Source: JAUWQU01 sp964605095 (GTDB lineage: Bacteria; Planctomycetota; Phycisphaerae; SM23-33). From it: 33,490 nucleotides of DNA. Shown here one piece after another: positions 25,100 to 32,536 of this stretch; the stretch's first letter is position 1; each line of letters opens with the position of its first letter. The stretch is from positions 1 through 33,490 of the forward strand of contig CAZSBS010000012.1 of NCBI GenBank assembly GCA_964605095.1. The letters run 5' to 3'. The position numbers were made by a program, and so were the translations under genes. The notes beneath the pieces were generated by a model, which ran no database searches, was not told the DNA's origin, and saw only the letters and a list, made by a program, of their open reading frames with translations.

Positions 25100-25933
25100 A
25101 TGCCAATAACGTTTAATGCGCTCTTGCGTGAGGCCCGTTTGCCGCTGGCTGATGTCCGTTTTCTGCGTCACAAAGACAACCGATCTGCAAAGGGACGTAC
25201 TCCTTACGAATTGTGGCGAGATGACCGTCAACGATTCGAGTTCTACCAGTCAACTCAAGGGATAAAGAATCGCGCAAAGCTCGGGGCGCGATACTGGGCA
25301 TCGTTCGTGGGCACGCCCGGCGATGAGACGTTGTTCGTCGGAATCTACGAGGTCAAGAGCCACAGGCTCTTGGACGTAGACACTCCCATGCCTCACAAGG
25401 AGGGCATCGACAGGGCAGGCACGTGCGATGTCTACGAGCTGACATTGGAACAGCGGCTTGGCGACCTTGTCGGCAGACTGCTTATCGATTGGGGGCTGGG
25501 GAAGCGATCTTGGATTCAACGCGCCGATCTGAAAGAAAAGCAGATCACGGAGTTGCGTAGGGAATTCAAGGAACCCGACTTTCCAAGCTTCTTAAACTTC
25601 ATCAAGCCGCTCTCACAACTCAACAATCTTCCCAAAGGCTGGGTGGACGCGCTTAGATCTTCGAGAGGGGTCTACTTGCTGACATGCCCCAAGACGAGCG
25701 AGCAGTATGTTGGTTCCGCCACTGGAGATGAGGGGTTCTGGGGCCGCTGGCAGGATTACGTCGAAACGGGCCACGGCGGAAACGTCGCCCTCAAGAGTCG
25801 CAACCCGAGTGACTACCAGGTGTCAATCCTGGAGGTGGCGGGAACCGCTTTGACAACAGACGACATCATCCAGATGGAAGTGCGATGGAAGGCGAAACTG
25901 CAAAGTAGGGAGATGGGGTTGAATCGGAACTAA
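25100..25933 (+). CDS. GIY-YIG nuclease domain protein
   Basis: A 277-residue protein. The C-terminal part (about 188-277) is a GIY-YIG domain: RGVYLLTCP, QYVGSATG, the GRWQDYVETGHGGN stretch with the conserved Arg, YQVSILEVAG, and the Glu of IQMEVRWKAKLQSR, then GLNRN. The N-terminal 185 residues, with LFVGIYEVKSHR and YELTLEQRLGDLVGRLLIDWG, are a second domain I cannot name. GIY-YIG domains cut DNA in repair, restriction or mobile contexts. Codon use is less GC-rich at third positions than in accA, suggesting transfer. AAGGAG precedes the ATG. Followed by a repeat and a small gene. Confidence 0.75.
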   Translation: MPITFNALLREARLPLADVRFLRHKDNRSAKGRTPYELWRDDRQRFEFYQSTQGIKNRAKLGARYWASFVGTPGDETLFVGIYEVKSHRLLDVDTPMPHKEGIDRAGTCDVYELTLEQRLGDLVGRLLIDWGLGKRSWIQRADLKEKQITELRREFKEPDFPSFLNFIKPLSQLNNLPKGWVDALRSSRGVYLLTCPKTSEQYVGSATGDEGFWGRWQDYVETGHGGNVALKSRNPSDYQVSILEVAGTALTTDDIIQMEVRWKAKLQSREMGLNRN

Positions 25934-25994
25934 GATAACAGGGGGAAAGCCACAAATGGCATGAAGATCAGGCATGTGACTCCGGAGCCCCATG

Positions 25995-26062
25995 GCTCGC
26001 GGTGCCATGCCTCCGGCTTTGCGGAAGCATGTCTTACCCTGCCCTGGGCATGCTTCCGCAAA
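25995..26062. repeat. CATGCTTCCG repeat, copy B
   Basis: CTCGCGGTGCCATGCCTCCG, then GCGGAAGCATG (26021-26031), which is also the perfect inverted partner of CATGCTTCCGC at 26049-26059. It follows the GIY-YIG gene. Confidence 0.65.
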
Positions 26063-26140
26063 CCGCGCGAGGAATGAGATCGCTGAGCTTTTGAGAGGAG
26101 CCATCTCTTGGCTGGACGAGAGACGACTAAAGGAGCAGCA

Positions 26141-26389
26141 ATGATTTTCCTAATCGAGTACAACCGGAGTGAAGGCCAAATCGTTACTTCTCGCGACTTC
26201 GACGACTCGCAACGGCGGGAGGCCGAGGACTCGCGACTCAAGATCGAGTTGGATCTCAACAGCAAAGGGGTAGACCACGAAGTGGTCCTGCTGGAAGCGG
26301 CGAGCAAAGATGCGTTACGACGGACGCACCGGCGCTACTTCGAAGGCCTTCGCCAGATTCTCGAATCCCCTGGTGGCCAAAAGGTGTAA
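26141..26389 (+). CDS. Small conserved-looking protein of unknown function
   Basis: An 82-residue protein starting MIFLIEYNRSEGQIV. The pattern, a short beta hairpin, a basic/acidic helix (DSQRREAEDSRLKIELDLNS), VDHEVVLLEAAS and DALRRTHRRYFE, looks like a folded alpha/beta protein rather than chance translation. I recall similar small hypothetical proteins but no named family. AAAGGAG lies five bases before the ATG, which rules out the longer frame from 26108. It lies between two copies of one repeat family and downstream of the GIY-YIG gene on the same strand. Confidence 0.6.
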   Translation: MIFLIEYNRSEGQIVTSRDFDDSQRREAEDSRLKIELDLNSKGVDHEVVLLEAASKDALRRTHRRYFEGLRQILESPGGQKV

Positions 26390-26438
26390 CGAGGTAACGG
26401 GGGAGATGCGGCAGGCGGCATGTTTCTGAAGGTCCCTT

Positions 26439-26478
26439 GCTCGCGGCGCCATGCTTGCGCCTTTGCGGAAGCTTGTCT
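26439..26478. repeat. CATGCTTCCG repeat, copy C
   Basis: TGCTCGCGGCGCCATGCTTG, then TTTGCGGAAGCTTGTCTT. Like copy B it follows a gene stop, and the sequence between stop and repeat (GGTAACGGGGGAGATG here, GATAACAGGGGGAAAG at copy B) is also alike. The rest of 26390-26596 shows nothing else. Confidence 0.6.
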
Positions 26479-26596
26479 TGGCCGCCGGGTGACAAGCACC
26501 GATTATCTGTCCCGAATGAAATACTGAACGGAAGTAGTACGTAGGGCGTCGCAGGTGGGAGGCGCGAGAGGGCTTCCACGTAGGCAAGCCTTGCTT

Positions 26597-26697
26597 TTCA
26601 GCCCCGAAGGGGTGTCAGTATTTAGCCGGGGGCGTGAGCCCCCGGTTGGCGATTCGTTAAGAACAGAGCCCTGAAGGGGCGACAGTAACGACCATGT
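26597..26697. repeat. Left REP-like unit of the transposase module
   Basis: AGCCCCGAAGGGG (26600), CAGTATTTAGCCGGGGGCG (26616-26634) with its hairpin partner GCCCCCGG, then GAGCCCTGAAGGGGCGACAG (26666-26685). The last two parts are repeated in inverted orientation on the other side of the transposase gene. Confidence 0.7.
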
Positions 26698-27138
26698 CTA
26701 TACATATCGCGGGTTAAAGTCTATGCCATGCTGTTTGAGAAGCCGCGTGATCTCCTCTTCAAACGTCATTTTCCTGTGATGCTGCTTCTGGTCCCGTATG
26801 TATTGCACAACCTTGGGCATAACTGACTGCGATACGCTGAAGGCCGAATATCCGTCCTGCCAGCCAGAGCCAGTCAGAGACGGAAACTCGTCGCGAATCC
26901 AGCCCGAACTGTTCGACTTGACGTCTCGTAGCACATCGGCAATAGTACGCGTGTGCGGCAGGATTGCGGCTAGGTGGATGTGATCTTCCGGCCCGTTGCC
27001 GGCGAGCAGTGTCCCCCCTAGGCCACGGACGATTCCGCCAATGTAGTCGGCCAACCGAGGCATGATGCCATCGTCGAGATAGCGGCGTCGGTCTTTAGTC
27101 GAGAAGACTATGTGATATTGCAGGCACGTATATGACAT
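26698..27138 (-). CDS. Y1 (IS200/REP-associated) tyrosine transposase
   Basis: A 146-residue HUH endonuclease of the Y1 transposase family. The metal-binding His-hydrophobic-His is DHIHLAAI (His53, His55), the catalytic tyrosine is expected at Tyr113 in VQYIRDQKQHHRK, and the N-terminus MSYTCLQYHIVFSTKDRR is typical. All key residues are present, so it may be active on single-stranded DNA. The start at 27138 is preferred over 27285 because conservation begins there and AAGGG lies upstream. It has no accessory TnpB. The gene is framed by matching inverted REP-like units, as in REP-associated transposases (RAYT). Confidence 0.85.
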   Translation of the reverse strand: MSYTCLQYHIVFSTKDRRRYLDDGIMPRLADYIGGIVRGLGGTLLAGNGPEDHIHLAAILPHTRTIADVLRDVKSNSSGWIRDEFPSLTGSGWQDGYSAFSVSQSVMPKVVQYIRDQKQHHRKMTFEEEITRLLKQHGIDFNPRYV

Positions 27139-27148
27139 TCGGGCCCTT

Positions 27149-27240
27149 CTGTCGCCCCTTCGGGGCTCATTTGCGTAAATGCCCCTGATCCGGGGGCTTT
27201 TTACCATTCGCCCCCGGCTAAATACTGCCGGCCCGTCGGG
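27149..27240. repeat. Right REP-like unit of the transposase module
   Basis: CTGTCGCCCCTTCGGGGCTC (27149-27168) is the inverse of the left 20-mer with one mismatch. CGCCCCCGGCTAAATACTG (27209-27227) is the exact inverse of the left 19-mer. A further small palindrome, CCGGCCCGTCGGGCC, follows. The inner unit lies 11 bases upstream of the transposase start codon. Confidence 0.7.
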
Positions 27241-27311
27241 CCTCAAGACCGAATCGTCCACCGATTCCCGACAACGAACGATCAATTACCCTGCCCTGGG
27301 CGCCACGCAGC

Positions 27312-28568
27312 TTACTCTTTCGTCGGGCGCTGCTGTTTGCGCTGGTGCCTGGTGGCTGATGGGGCCTTGATGCCCTTGTTCAGGGCGCGGCCAAGCTGGC
27401 GGAAGGCCTGCTTGAGGCGCAGCTCGTTCTCGACCAGCGCGATCCTGACATAGTTCTCGCCGTTTTCGCCGAACGCCCTTCCGGGCGACAGCACGACCTC
27501 GGCCTCGTCGAGCATCCGCAGGGAAAAGTCGATCGAGCCCTGCCCTGCCAGGTGCTCGTCGGAGACTCGTGCCCAGACGAACATGCTGGCTCGCGGCGAG
27601 TCGACCTGCCAGCCGAGCTTGCGGCAGCCATCGACGACGACGTCTCGCCGCGCCTGGTAGAGCTTGGCCTGCTTGACGACCATGTCCTCGCCCTCTCGCA
27701 TGGCGATGATGCCGGCGACCTGGATTGGCGTGAAGATGCCGTAGTCGTAGTAGCCCTTGATTGTGGCCAAGGCGCGAATCATCTCGGAGTTGCCCACGCA
27801 GAAGCCGATCCGCCAGCCGGCCATGTTGTACGGCTTGGACAGCGTGAGGAACTCGACGCCGACGTCCTTGGCACCCTTTGCCTGGAGGAAGCTCGGGGCC
27901 TTGTAGCCGTCGAAGCACGTCCGCCCGTAGGCGAAGTCGTGGATGACCATGATCCCGTCGCGTTTGGCCAGGGCGACGACGCGGTCGAAGAACTCCACGC
28001 CGTCGACCGTCATGGCGGTGGGGTTGTGCGGGTAGTTGAGGATGAGGCACTTGGGCCGCGGGTAGAGGTGCTCGGTGACGTAGCTGACCCTGTCGAGGAA
28101 GGCCTCGTCGTTGCCCAGCGGCACATTGATGACGTTCGCGCCGGCAAGCGTCACGCCGTAGACGTGGATCGGGAAGTACGGGTCGCCGACGATTGCGGTG
28201 TCGCCCGAGCCCAGCAGCGCCAGGCACATGTGCGAGAAGCCTTCCTTCGAGCCTATGGTGGCGACGACTTCCTTGTTGGGGTCGAGCGAGACTCCGTAGA
28301 CGCGCTCGTAGAGCCTGGCGACCTCGCGGCGGAGGTTGTAGATGCCGATGGACTTGCTGTAGCGGTGTGTTCGCCCGTCGCGAGCGGACTCGCAGAGCTT
28401 CTCGACCACGTCCTTGGGCGATGGGTCCAGAGGGTTGCCCATGCCAAGGTCGATCACGTCCACGCCCTGCTGACGCTTCTCGAGTATCATGGCGTTGAGC
28501 CGCCCGAAAAGGTAGGGCGGAAGGCGGCGAATCCTCGTCGAAACGTCTATTTCCCAGTCGTCACTCAC
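27312..28568 (-). CDS. AlaC-like class I/II aminotransferase
   Basis: A 418-residue PLP-dependent aminotransferase closest in recognisable motifs to E. coli AlaC (glutamate-pyruvate aminotransferase) and the LL-diaminopimelate aminotransferase group. Seen: RIRRLPPYLFGRLNAM, DLGMGNPLDPSP, ATIGSKEGFSHMCLALL, LNYPHNPTAMTV, HDFAYGRTCFDGYKAPSF, the PLP lysine in TLSKPYNMAGWRIGF, and a C-terminal VRIALVENELRLKQAFR. The conserved N-terminus fits a GTG start at 28568, two bases after the stop of the upstream gene, so the two are coupled. A basic tail (RHQRKQQRPTKE) ends the protein. Last gene of the lipid A operon. Substrate is not certain. Confidence 0.85.
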   Translation of the reverse strand: MSDDWEIDVSTRIRRLPPYLFGRLNAMILEKRQQGVDVIDLGMGNPLDPSPKDVVEKLCESARDGRTHRYSKSIGIYNLRREVARLYERVYGVSLDPNKEVVATIGSKEGFSHMCLALLGSGDTAIVGDPYFPIHVYGVTLAGANVINVPLGNDEAFLDRVSYVTEHLYPRPKCLILNYPHNPTAMTVDGVEFFDRVVALAKRDGIMVIHDFAYGRTCFDGYKAPSFLQAKGAKDVGVEFLTLSKPYNMAGWRIGFCVGNSEMIRALATIKGYYDYGIFTPIQVAGIIAMREGEDMVVKQAKLYQARRDVVVDGCRKLGWQVDSPRASMFVWARVSDEHLAGQGSIDFSLRMLDEAEVVLSPGRAFGENGENYVRIALVENELRLKQAFRQLGRALNKGIKAPSATRHQRKQQRPTKE

Positions 28569-28570
28569 GT

Positions 28571-29761
28571 TTATTGTACCTGGTCGGCCTGGTTTTTCAG
28601 GATCGGGTCCACGTATTGCAACTTCCCGCCGCGGATGAGTATCTGGAGGATGTCCTGTTGCAGGGCGACGGCTTTCCTCTTGCGCACGTCCACGGCCAGC
28701 CTCGCCCGGACGTTCTCGTACTTGACGTTCTCGGGTTCGATTATCGCCAGCAGCTTGAGGATGTGAAACGCCGTGCCCACCTGGATGGGGTCGGAGACCT
28801 CGCCGACCTTCTTCATCCCCATCGCCACCTGTCTCAGTGCCGGCGGGGTGCCGGTGTCCCTGGCGCCGAACGGGTCGAGCAGCCCGGCCCGCTCGGCCGT
28901 CGGGCCGATCGAGTACTTGTTGACCAGGGCCGTGAACTCCGAACCTTCGCCCAGGTCCTTCAGAACCTTCTGCGCGTCGGCCAGGTTGGCTGTCTGAATG
29001 TGCTGGACCCTGACTTTGCGCTCGTACTGGCGGTCGAACTCCTCCTTGACCTCCTCCTCGGTCACCTGCACCTGGTTGTCGGCCAGCTTGGCCAGCAGGG
29101 TGTTTCGCCTCATGGTGAGGTTCCACTGGTCCTGGGAGACGTTGTTCTTTTTGAGCAGTTGTTCCAGGAGGCGCTGGCGCTGGTTGGCTTCGGTGACGGT
29201 CGGGAACAGGGCGTCCATATACCGCTGGTGCTCCGCCTCCACCTCGGCGTCGGTGACCGCGAGGCCCTTTCGCCGGGCCTCCTGTCGGACGAGTTCGTTG
29301 GCGACGAGTTGCTGGGCGACAACCATGCCGTATCCGCTGACGAGCAACTGGTTCAAATGGTCCATGTAGACCGGTTCGCCATTGACGTACGCCATGACAA
29401 GGCGGCCTGGCTGGGCGGGCTTTGGCGGGGCGTTCACCACGGGGTCCGGGGCGGTGACCATTTCCGGCGCGGGGGCCGGCTTGGGCGAAGTGTCAGCCGG
29501 CTTGACCGGCGAGAGGTCCGTCAGCGGAGTCGGCGCGGCGACAGGCGTCGCGGGCACGGCAGCGACCGGGGTCGGAGCCGCCGGGGCGGGCGCCGTCGTC
29601 GCTACGGGCCCCGGGGCGGGCTTTTCAGCAGGCAACGCCTCGGTGGGCTTGGAGACCGGCGTCGTGTCGCCGCCTCGCGAGGGCATACGCCACGTGGAAA
29701 AGCTCGACGAGCCGCACCCAGTCAGTGCCGCCACCGTCAGGACAAGTATGAAGTTTCGCAT
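28571..29761 (-). CDS. SurA/PpiC-like peptidyl-prolyl isomerase lipoprotein
   Basis: A 396-residue envelope chaperone candidate. Lipobox LTGC at about residue 16, then a Pro/Ala-rich linker (about 30-115), a SurA-like N-terminal helical domain (about 118-240, with VNGEPVYMDHLNQLL and QQLVANELVRQEARRKGL), and a C-terminal parvulin-like domain (about 245-350: VQHIQTANLADAQKVLKDL, TALVNKYSIGPTAERAGLL, GTAFHILKLL). It should help outer-membrane protein folding in the periplasm. AGAGG precedes the start. It lies 36 bases after the oxidoreductase and directly before the aminotransferase. Whether isomerase residues are complete is not certain. Confidence 0.8.
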   Translation of the reverse strand: MRNFILVLTVAALTGCGSSSFSTWRMPSRGGDTTPVSKPTEALPAEKPAPGPVATTAPAPAAPTPVAAVPATPVAAPTPLTDLSPVKPADTSPKPAPAPEMVTAPDPVVNAPPKPAQPGRLVMAYVNGEPVYMDHLNQLLVSGYGMVVAQQLVANELVRQEARRKGLAVTDAEVEAEHQRYMDALFPTVTEANQRQRLLEQLLKKNNVSQDQWNLTMRRNTLLAKLADNQVQVTEEEVKEEFDRQYERKVRVQHIQTANLADAQKVLKDLGEGSEFTALVNKYSIGPTAERAGLLDPFGARDTGTPPALRQVAMGMKKVGEVSDPIQVGTAFHILKLLAIIEPENVKYENVRARLAVDVRKRKAVALQQDILQILIRGGKLQYVDPILKNQADQVQ

Positions 29762-29798
29762 GTGTGTACCTCTGCTTCACGGCCTGGGCCGGCATGGC

Positions 29799-30854
29799 TC
29801 AGGCATCCTTGGATATAACTCCCAGCCCCGTCCGCCGCGAGGCATTGCCGTCCCACCGGTACGACTTTATCTGGTCGACTATCCGCTGGGCGAGCCTTAC
29901 GGCCGCAAGCCCGTCTGCGGCGGAGACAACCGGCGGCCTGCCCTCGACCACCGTGGCGCGGAACGCCTCGGCCTGGCTGCGCAGCGGCTCGATGGACTCA
30001 TCCACGACCAACTGCTCGACCTTCAGCAGCTTGGTGTAGTCCACGGATTGTGCAAGCTCAGCCAGGTCCGCCACGTCCAACTCGCGGGCCATCTGGATAA
30101 GGTCCAGATTCTGGCTCTTGTTTATCACCACCCCGACCTTTTTGCCATAGTCCACCGACAGGTACGCCTCTTCGGAAAATATCCGCATCTTCCGCTCGGT
30201 CTTTATCGCCAGCCTGCTGGCGGTGACGTTCGCCACGCATCCGTTGTCGAAGATCAGCCGGGCGTTGCAGATGTCCTCCGTCGGGCCGATCACGTTGACG
30301 CCCACCGCGTGGAGGCTCTCGACCTCGGCGCCGCCGACCATCATCAGCACCAGGTCCAGGTCGTGGATCATCATGTCCAGCACCACGCCGACGTCGGCGG
30401 AGCGGAACGTGAACGGGCTTATGCGCTGGGCTTCGATGAACTTCGGACGGATGGCGTACTTCCGCATCGCGATGACGGCCGGGTTGAACCGCTCCGTGTG
30501 CCCGACCTGGACGCTGGTGTTGGTGCTGGCGGCAAGGGCCAGCAGCTCCTGCCCGGCGGCGATGTCGTCGGTGAAGGGCTTTTCGATCAGCACGGGCTTT
30601 CCGGCCTCGATGAAAGGCCTTGCGGCCGCGATGTGATGGACGGTCGGCACGGCGATGATTGCCGCATCGACCAGTCCGACGGCCTCGGCGACGTCCGTAA
30701 GTGCCCGGCAATTCCGCTGCTTTGCCAGGGCCTCGGCGGCGGCGCACTTGGCGTCCACGACGCATACAAGCTCGGCCGAGGGCATGTCGCCAAATACGCG
30801 GGCGTGAAGCTTGCCCATGCGCCCGCAGCCGACAACGGCGACTCTAAAGCTCAT
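29799..30854 (-). CDS. Gfo/Idh/MocA-family oxidoreductase (GnnA-like candidate)
   Basis: A 351-residue NAD(P)-dependent dehydrogenase. N-terminal Rossmann motif VAVVGCGRMGKLHARVFG (residues 5-22), then AAIIAVPTVHH, the catalytic-lysine motif GKPVLIEKPFTDD, GHTERFNPAV and DMMIHDLDLVLMMVG. The neighbouring lpxA genes suggest a nucleotide-sugar substrate: GnnA, a member of this family beside lpxA in some bacteria, oxidises UDP-GlcNAc at C3 so that GnnB can aminate it for amide-linked lipid A. That is inference; no DegT-type GnnB is seen here. AAGGAG seven bases upstream fixes the start. Its start overlaps the end of lpxA paralogue 2 by 11 bases. Confidence 0.82.
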   Translation of the reverse strand: MSFRVAVVGCGRMGKLHARVFGDMPSAELVCVVDAKCAAAEALAKQRNCRALTDVAEAVGLVDAAIIAVPTVHHIAAARPFIEAGKPVLIEKPFTDDIAAGQELLALAASTNTSVQVGHTERFNPAVIAMRKYAIRPKFIEAQRISPFTFRSADVGVVLDMMIHDLDLVLMMVGGAEVESLHAVGVNVIGPTEDICNARLIFDNGCVANVTASRLAIKTERKMRIFSEEAYLSVDYGKKVGVVINKSQNLDLIQMARELDVADLAELAQSVDYTKLLKVEQLVVDESIEPLRSQAEAFRATVVEGRPPVVSAADGLAAVRLAQRIVDQIKSYRWDGNASRRTGLGVISKDA

Positions 30855-31731
30855 CGTAATGCTCCTTGGCGTCGATGCCGGTCTCCGGCGAGAGGTGCCT
30901 GGCTTCCGGGGGGACCTTGCCGCGGTAGACCTCGCGGCATCGCCCGTAGAGCCCCTGTAGCGAGCGGAGGCAGAACTCGCAGAGCCTGGCGGCCTCGCCC
31001 TCGACGCCCATGTTCACGAGTTGTTCGATTTTGGTCTGGAGGGCTGCCTCATCGTCGAAGAGTTCCTTCAGGGCGAACCGCAGCTCCTTCTCCTGCTCGG
31101 GGGTCAGCTTGGCGGCCGCGATGCCGGCATCATGCACGCCGCATACGCTTGGGGGGGAGTCCCAGTCATGGTCGAAGCTGCGGAACTCCGTGAAGGGCGG
31201 CACGTCGCGCCGCACCGGCGTGTGCGGGCCGACCAGCGCGAACCGCCCGATCGTCACGAAATGGTGCAGGCCGCAAAGATCCTCGATCCGCGCGCCGGTC
31301 CGCACGAGGATGTGCCCTGCCAGCAGCACGCTTCGCCCGAGATACACGCGGTCGTCCACGAAGCAGTCGTGCGCGACGTGGCAGCCGTCCATAAGGATGT
31401 TGTCGTCGCCGACTCGCGTCAGGCCTCCGCCGGACTCGGTGCCGATGTGGGCGGTAACCTCCCGCCCGAAGCGGTTTCGATGCCCGATGTGCAGCATCGT
31501 CGGCCCGCCGGCGTACTTGAGGTCCTGCGGGGCCGCCCCGAGCACGCAGCCCTCGCCGATGACGTTGCAGGAACCCAGATGGGTGTGGCCTATGATCGTC
31601 ACGCGCCGGCCAATCGCCGTGCCCGGGCCGATAATCACGTTCGGGCCGATCACGCTGTAAAGCCCCACCGTCGCGTCGGGGGCAATGCGGGCGGTAGGGT
31701 CGATCTCGCGAAGGACTGACAGGTCAGTCAT
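30844..31731 (-). CDS. lpxA: LpxA-type acyltransferase, paralogue 2 (histidines intact, atypical C-terminus)
   Basis: A 295-residue left-handed beta-helix protein with hexapeptide repeats (IAPDATVGLYSVIGPNVIIG on). Compared with E. coli LpxA, the segment GCHVAHDC holds the equivalents of His122 and catalytic His125, LAGHI the His144 and GLHHF the His160. The QDLKYAGGPT loop is also conserved. After VPPFTEF, however, the usual GVNIEGLKRRGF substrate-binding segment is missing; instead the chain has FRSFDHDWDSPPSVCGVH and a longer helical C-terminus of about 85 residues. Expected to acylate a UDP-sugar at the start of lipid A synthesis. Start at 31731 overlaps the upstream paralogue by 8 bases; the ATG at 31824 is inside that gene. 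Confidence 0.82.
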   Translation of the reverse strand: MTDLSVLREIDPTARIAPDATVGLYSVIGPNVIIGPGTAIGRRVTIIGHTHLGSCNVIGEGCVLGAAPQDLKYAGGPTMLHIGHRNRFGREVTAHIGTESGGGLTRVGDDNILMDGCHVAHDCFVDDRVYLGRSVLLAGHILVRTGARIEDLCGLHHFVTIGRFALVGPHTPVRRDVPPFTEFRSFDHDWDSPPSVCGVHDAGIAAAKLTPEQEKELRFALKELFDDEAALQTKIEQLVNMGVEGEAARLCEFCLRSLQGLYGRCREVYRGKVPPEARHLSPETGIDAKEHYDEL

Positions 31732-32509
31732 CTTGCCCGTCCCCCGCGTTTGCCCTTGTGGCCGCGGCCTGCAGCGCGTCGGTGAGCTTGCGTACGTACG
31801 GGTTGGCGTCAGGGTCGCGGGCAAGGTGGTCCAGCGCGTCGCGCTTGACTTCCACGCCCCGCCCGTTGAACAGTTCGCGGAACGCGGCCTTGAGGGCGTG
31901 GATGTCCTCCTCGCCGAAACCGCACGCCTTGAGGTTTCGCGTGTTCAGGCCGCGAACCCGGACGGGAAAGCCCTGGAGCATCGCGTAGGGCGGGGCGTCG
32001 TTCTGCACGCCGGCGTAACCAGCCACGAAGGAATACGCCCCGACGCGGGCGCCATCGGCGACGGCTGCGAAACCGCTCATGCGGACGTAGTCCTCGATGA
32101 TCGCTGAGGCGCCGATCTTCGTGCAGTTGTCGAATATCCCGTGGTCGCCGAGCTGCGCGCCGGGGTCGATCTGGCTGGCGATCATAATCAGGTTGTGGTT
32201 GCCGATGCGCGTGGGCCGCTCGACGCCGGCGTAGATCGTCACGTGCTCGCGGATGGCGTTGGCCTCGCCCAGCACGCACTCGCCGTCGGCCTCGCCCGCC
32301 CCAGGCGGGGCCGCGCCGATGACCGACATCGGGAACACCTCGGTCCGCTGGCCGAGAGTCGTGCGGCCCAGCAGCGTGACGTTGTTGGCGATTCGGCTTC
32401 CGGGGCCGATGCTGACTCGCGGCCCGACGTAACAGAACGGGCCGATGGCCACGTCGTCGGCAACCTCGGCCGTGGGCTCCACAATCGCGTGCGGGGATAT
32501 CTCTGGCAT
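31724..32509 (-). CDS. lpxA: LpxA-like protein, paralogue 1 (active-site histidines lost)
   Basis: A 261-residue beta-helix protein of normal LpxA length, beginning MPEISPHAIVEPTAEVADDV. The C-terminal half aligns well with LpxA, including GLNTRNLKACGF (E. coli GVNIEGLKRRGF) and DAPPYAMLQG. But the segment equivalent to NAHIAHDC is ASQIDPGA: His122 reads Gln and catalytic His125 reads Pro; His144 and His160 are also replaced (Ser, Ala). The QDLKYAGEPT loop is altered to PPGAGEADGE. So it should not catalyse by the known mechanism on its own. No clear ribosome site; it lies 27 bases after lpxC-fabZ and is probably coupled. Confidence 0.8.
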   Translation of the reverse strand: MPEISPHAIVEPTAEVADDVAIGPFCYVGPRVSIGPGSRIANNVTLLGRTTLGQRTEVFPMSVIGAAPPGAGEADGECVLGEANAIREHVTIYAGVERPTRIGNHNLIMIASQIDPGAQLGDHGIFDNCTKIGASAIIEDYVRMSGFAAVADGARVGAYSFVAGYAGVQNDAPPYAMLQGFPVRVRGLNTRNLKACGFGEEDIHALKAAFRELFNGRGVEVKRDALDHLARDPDANPYVRKLTDALQAAATRANAGDGQDD

Positions 32510-32536
32510 ATGTGCGTGTTCTCGGCGTTATTCCGG

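Noticed and set aside
25934..26480. Integron cassette array with attC sites
   Set aside because: The repeats follow gene stops, but no paired RYYYAAC/GTTRRRY core sites are visible and no integron integrase is present.
27286..28227. 313-codon frame overlapping the aminotransferase on the same strand
   Set aside because: Plus-one shadow of the aminotransferase; translation is low-complexity Arg/Gly/Pro.
28574..31193. Two long plus-strand frames opposite the PpiC-like and Gfo/Idh genes
   Set aside because: Antisense to clearly recognisable genes; no ribosome sites or domains.
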